Below, piece after piece: positions 5,261 to 5,359 of a stretch of 5,359 bases of DNA. The notes under the pieces were generated by a model. That model made no database searches. It saw nothing but the letters and a program-made list of their open reading frames with translations, and was not told where the DNA came from. Position numbers and translations under genes: made by a program. Positions within the stretch are counted from its first letter, which is position 1; every line of letters starts with the position of its first letter. This DNA is from Thermoplasmata archaeon (GTDB lineage: Archaea > Thermoplasmatota > Thermoplasmata > Lutacidiplasmatales > UBA184), in assembly GCA_030043255.1 (NCBI GenBank), contig JASHYB010000140.1, positions 1 to 5,359 of the forward strand, given 5' to 3'.

Positions 5261-5359
5261 GCGCGCCGGCGTCTCGCCGCTCGTGCGCACCGCGCTCGCC
5301 GAGGACCGGGTCCGCGAGGACCGGACGACGCGGGCCGTGCTCCCCCGGCGCGTGGCGGC
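5241..5359 (+). CDS. nadC: Probable nicotinate-nucleotide pyrophosphorylase (carboxylating), N-terminal fragment
   Basis: An open frame from GTG 5241 runs off the right edge after 39 full codons. Its translation contains LVRTALAEDRVREDRTTRAV (14-33) followed by LPRRVA. This matches the start of NadC, where LxxALxEDxGxGDxTTxAxxP is typical. NadC condenses quinolinate with PRPP to give nicotinate mononucleotide, CO2 and pyrophosphate in de novo NAD synthesis. The usual Gly-Asp of GDxTT is Glu-Asp (E26-D27) here. GTG 5241 gives 17 residues before ALAED, a normal N-terminal length, and has a GGAGG just upstream; a later in-frame GTG at 5283 would leave too little. The gene overlaps the ATPase gene by 20 bases, so the two are probably cotranscribed. 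ModD, a NadC paralogue linked to molybdenum genes, cannot be excluded on so short a piece, and the Arg-rich first ten residues are unremarkable for this genome. Confidence 0.75.
   Translation, partial: MAPRRARRAGVSPLVRTALAEDRVREDRTTRAVLPRRVA

Noticed and set aside
3908..5290. A 460-residue open frame on the - strand opposite the TPR region
   Set aside because: The length is impressive, but the opposite frame carries regular TPR-like repeats and ordinary codon use. The - strand product is low in complexity and has no domain I can recognise.

Overview
The window is very G+C rich (roughly three quarters by eye), almost entirely coding, and every gene is on the + strand. The best lineage clue is a full-length PurP-family protein. 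PurP is the archaeal, formate-using enzyme of purine synthesis, so the DNA is most likely archaeal. High G+C, one start site with a strong Shine-Dalgarno sequence, and other starts with none but with an AT-rich patch about 24-33 bases upstream (the leaderless archaeal pattern) agree with this. An uncultivated high-G+C Thermoplasmatota-like archaeon is my guess; a haloarchaeon seems less likely. Neither can be settled from this window.

Layout: (1) 3-506, the C-terminal end of a molybdenum hydroxylase large subunit (xanthine dehydrogenase / aldehyde oxidoreductase / CO dehydrogenase superfamily), entering from the left edge. (2) 487-1644, a PurP-family ATP-grasp ligase that overlaps the first gene by 20 bases. 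(3) 1641-2840, a GcvT-type aminomethyltransferase joined to purP by an ATGA stop/start overlap and preceded by a clear GGAGGT. (4) After a 23-base gap, 2864-5260, a 798-residue STAND-type P-loop NTPase with C-terminal TPR-like repeats and no recognisable output domain. (5) 5241-5359, the first 39 codons of a probable nadC (quinolinate phosphoribosyltransferase), overlapping the ATPase gene by 20 bases and running off the right edge.

How they may fit together: PurP and GcvT both handle one-carbon units (formate into the purine ring; the aminomethyl carbon of glycine onto a pterin carrier), and their overlap implies translational coupling. The molybdenum hydroxylase could act on purines or other N-heterocycles, and NadC makes a pyridine nucleotide, so the metabolic genes share a loose nucleotide theme. 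The STAND/TPR protein looks like a signal-integrating regulator or scaffold whose partner is not visible.

I see no RNA genes, CRISPR array, insertion sequence, integrase or clear terminator. No stretch over 300 bases lacks a gene. The features most worth a second look are the altered active-site motifs of the PurP protein, the output-less STAND protein, and the AT-rich patches made of unusual codons upstream of the two starts that lack a ribosome binding site.
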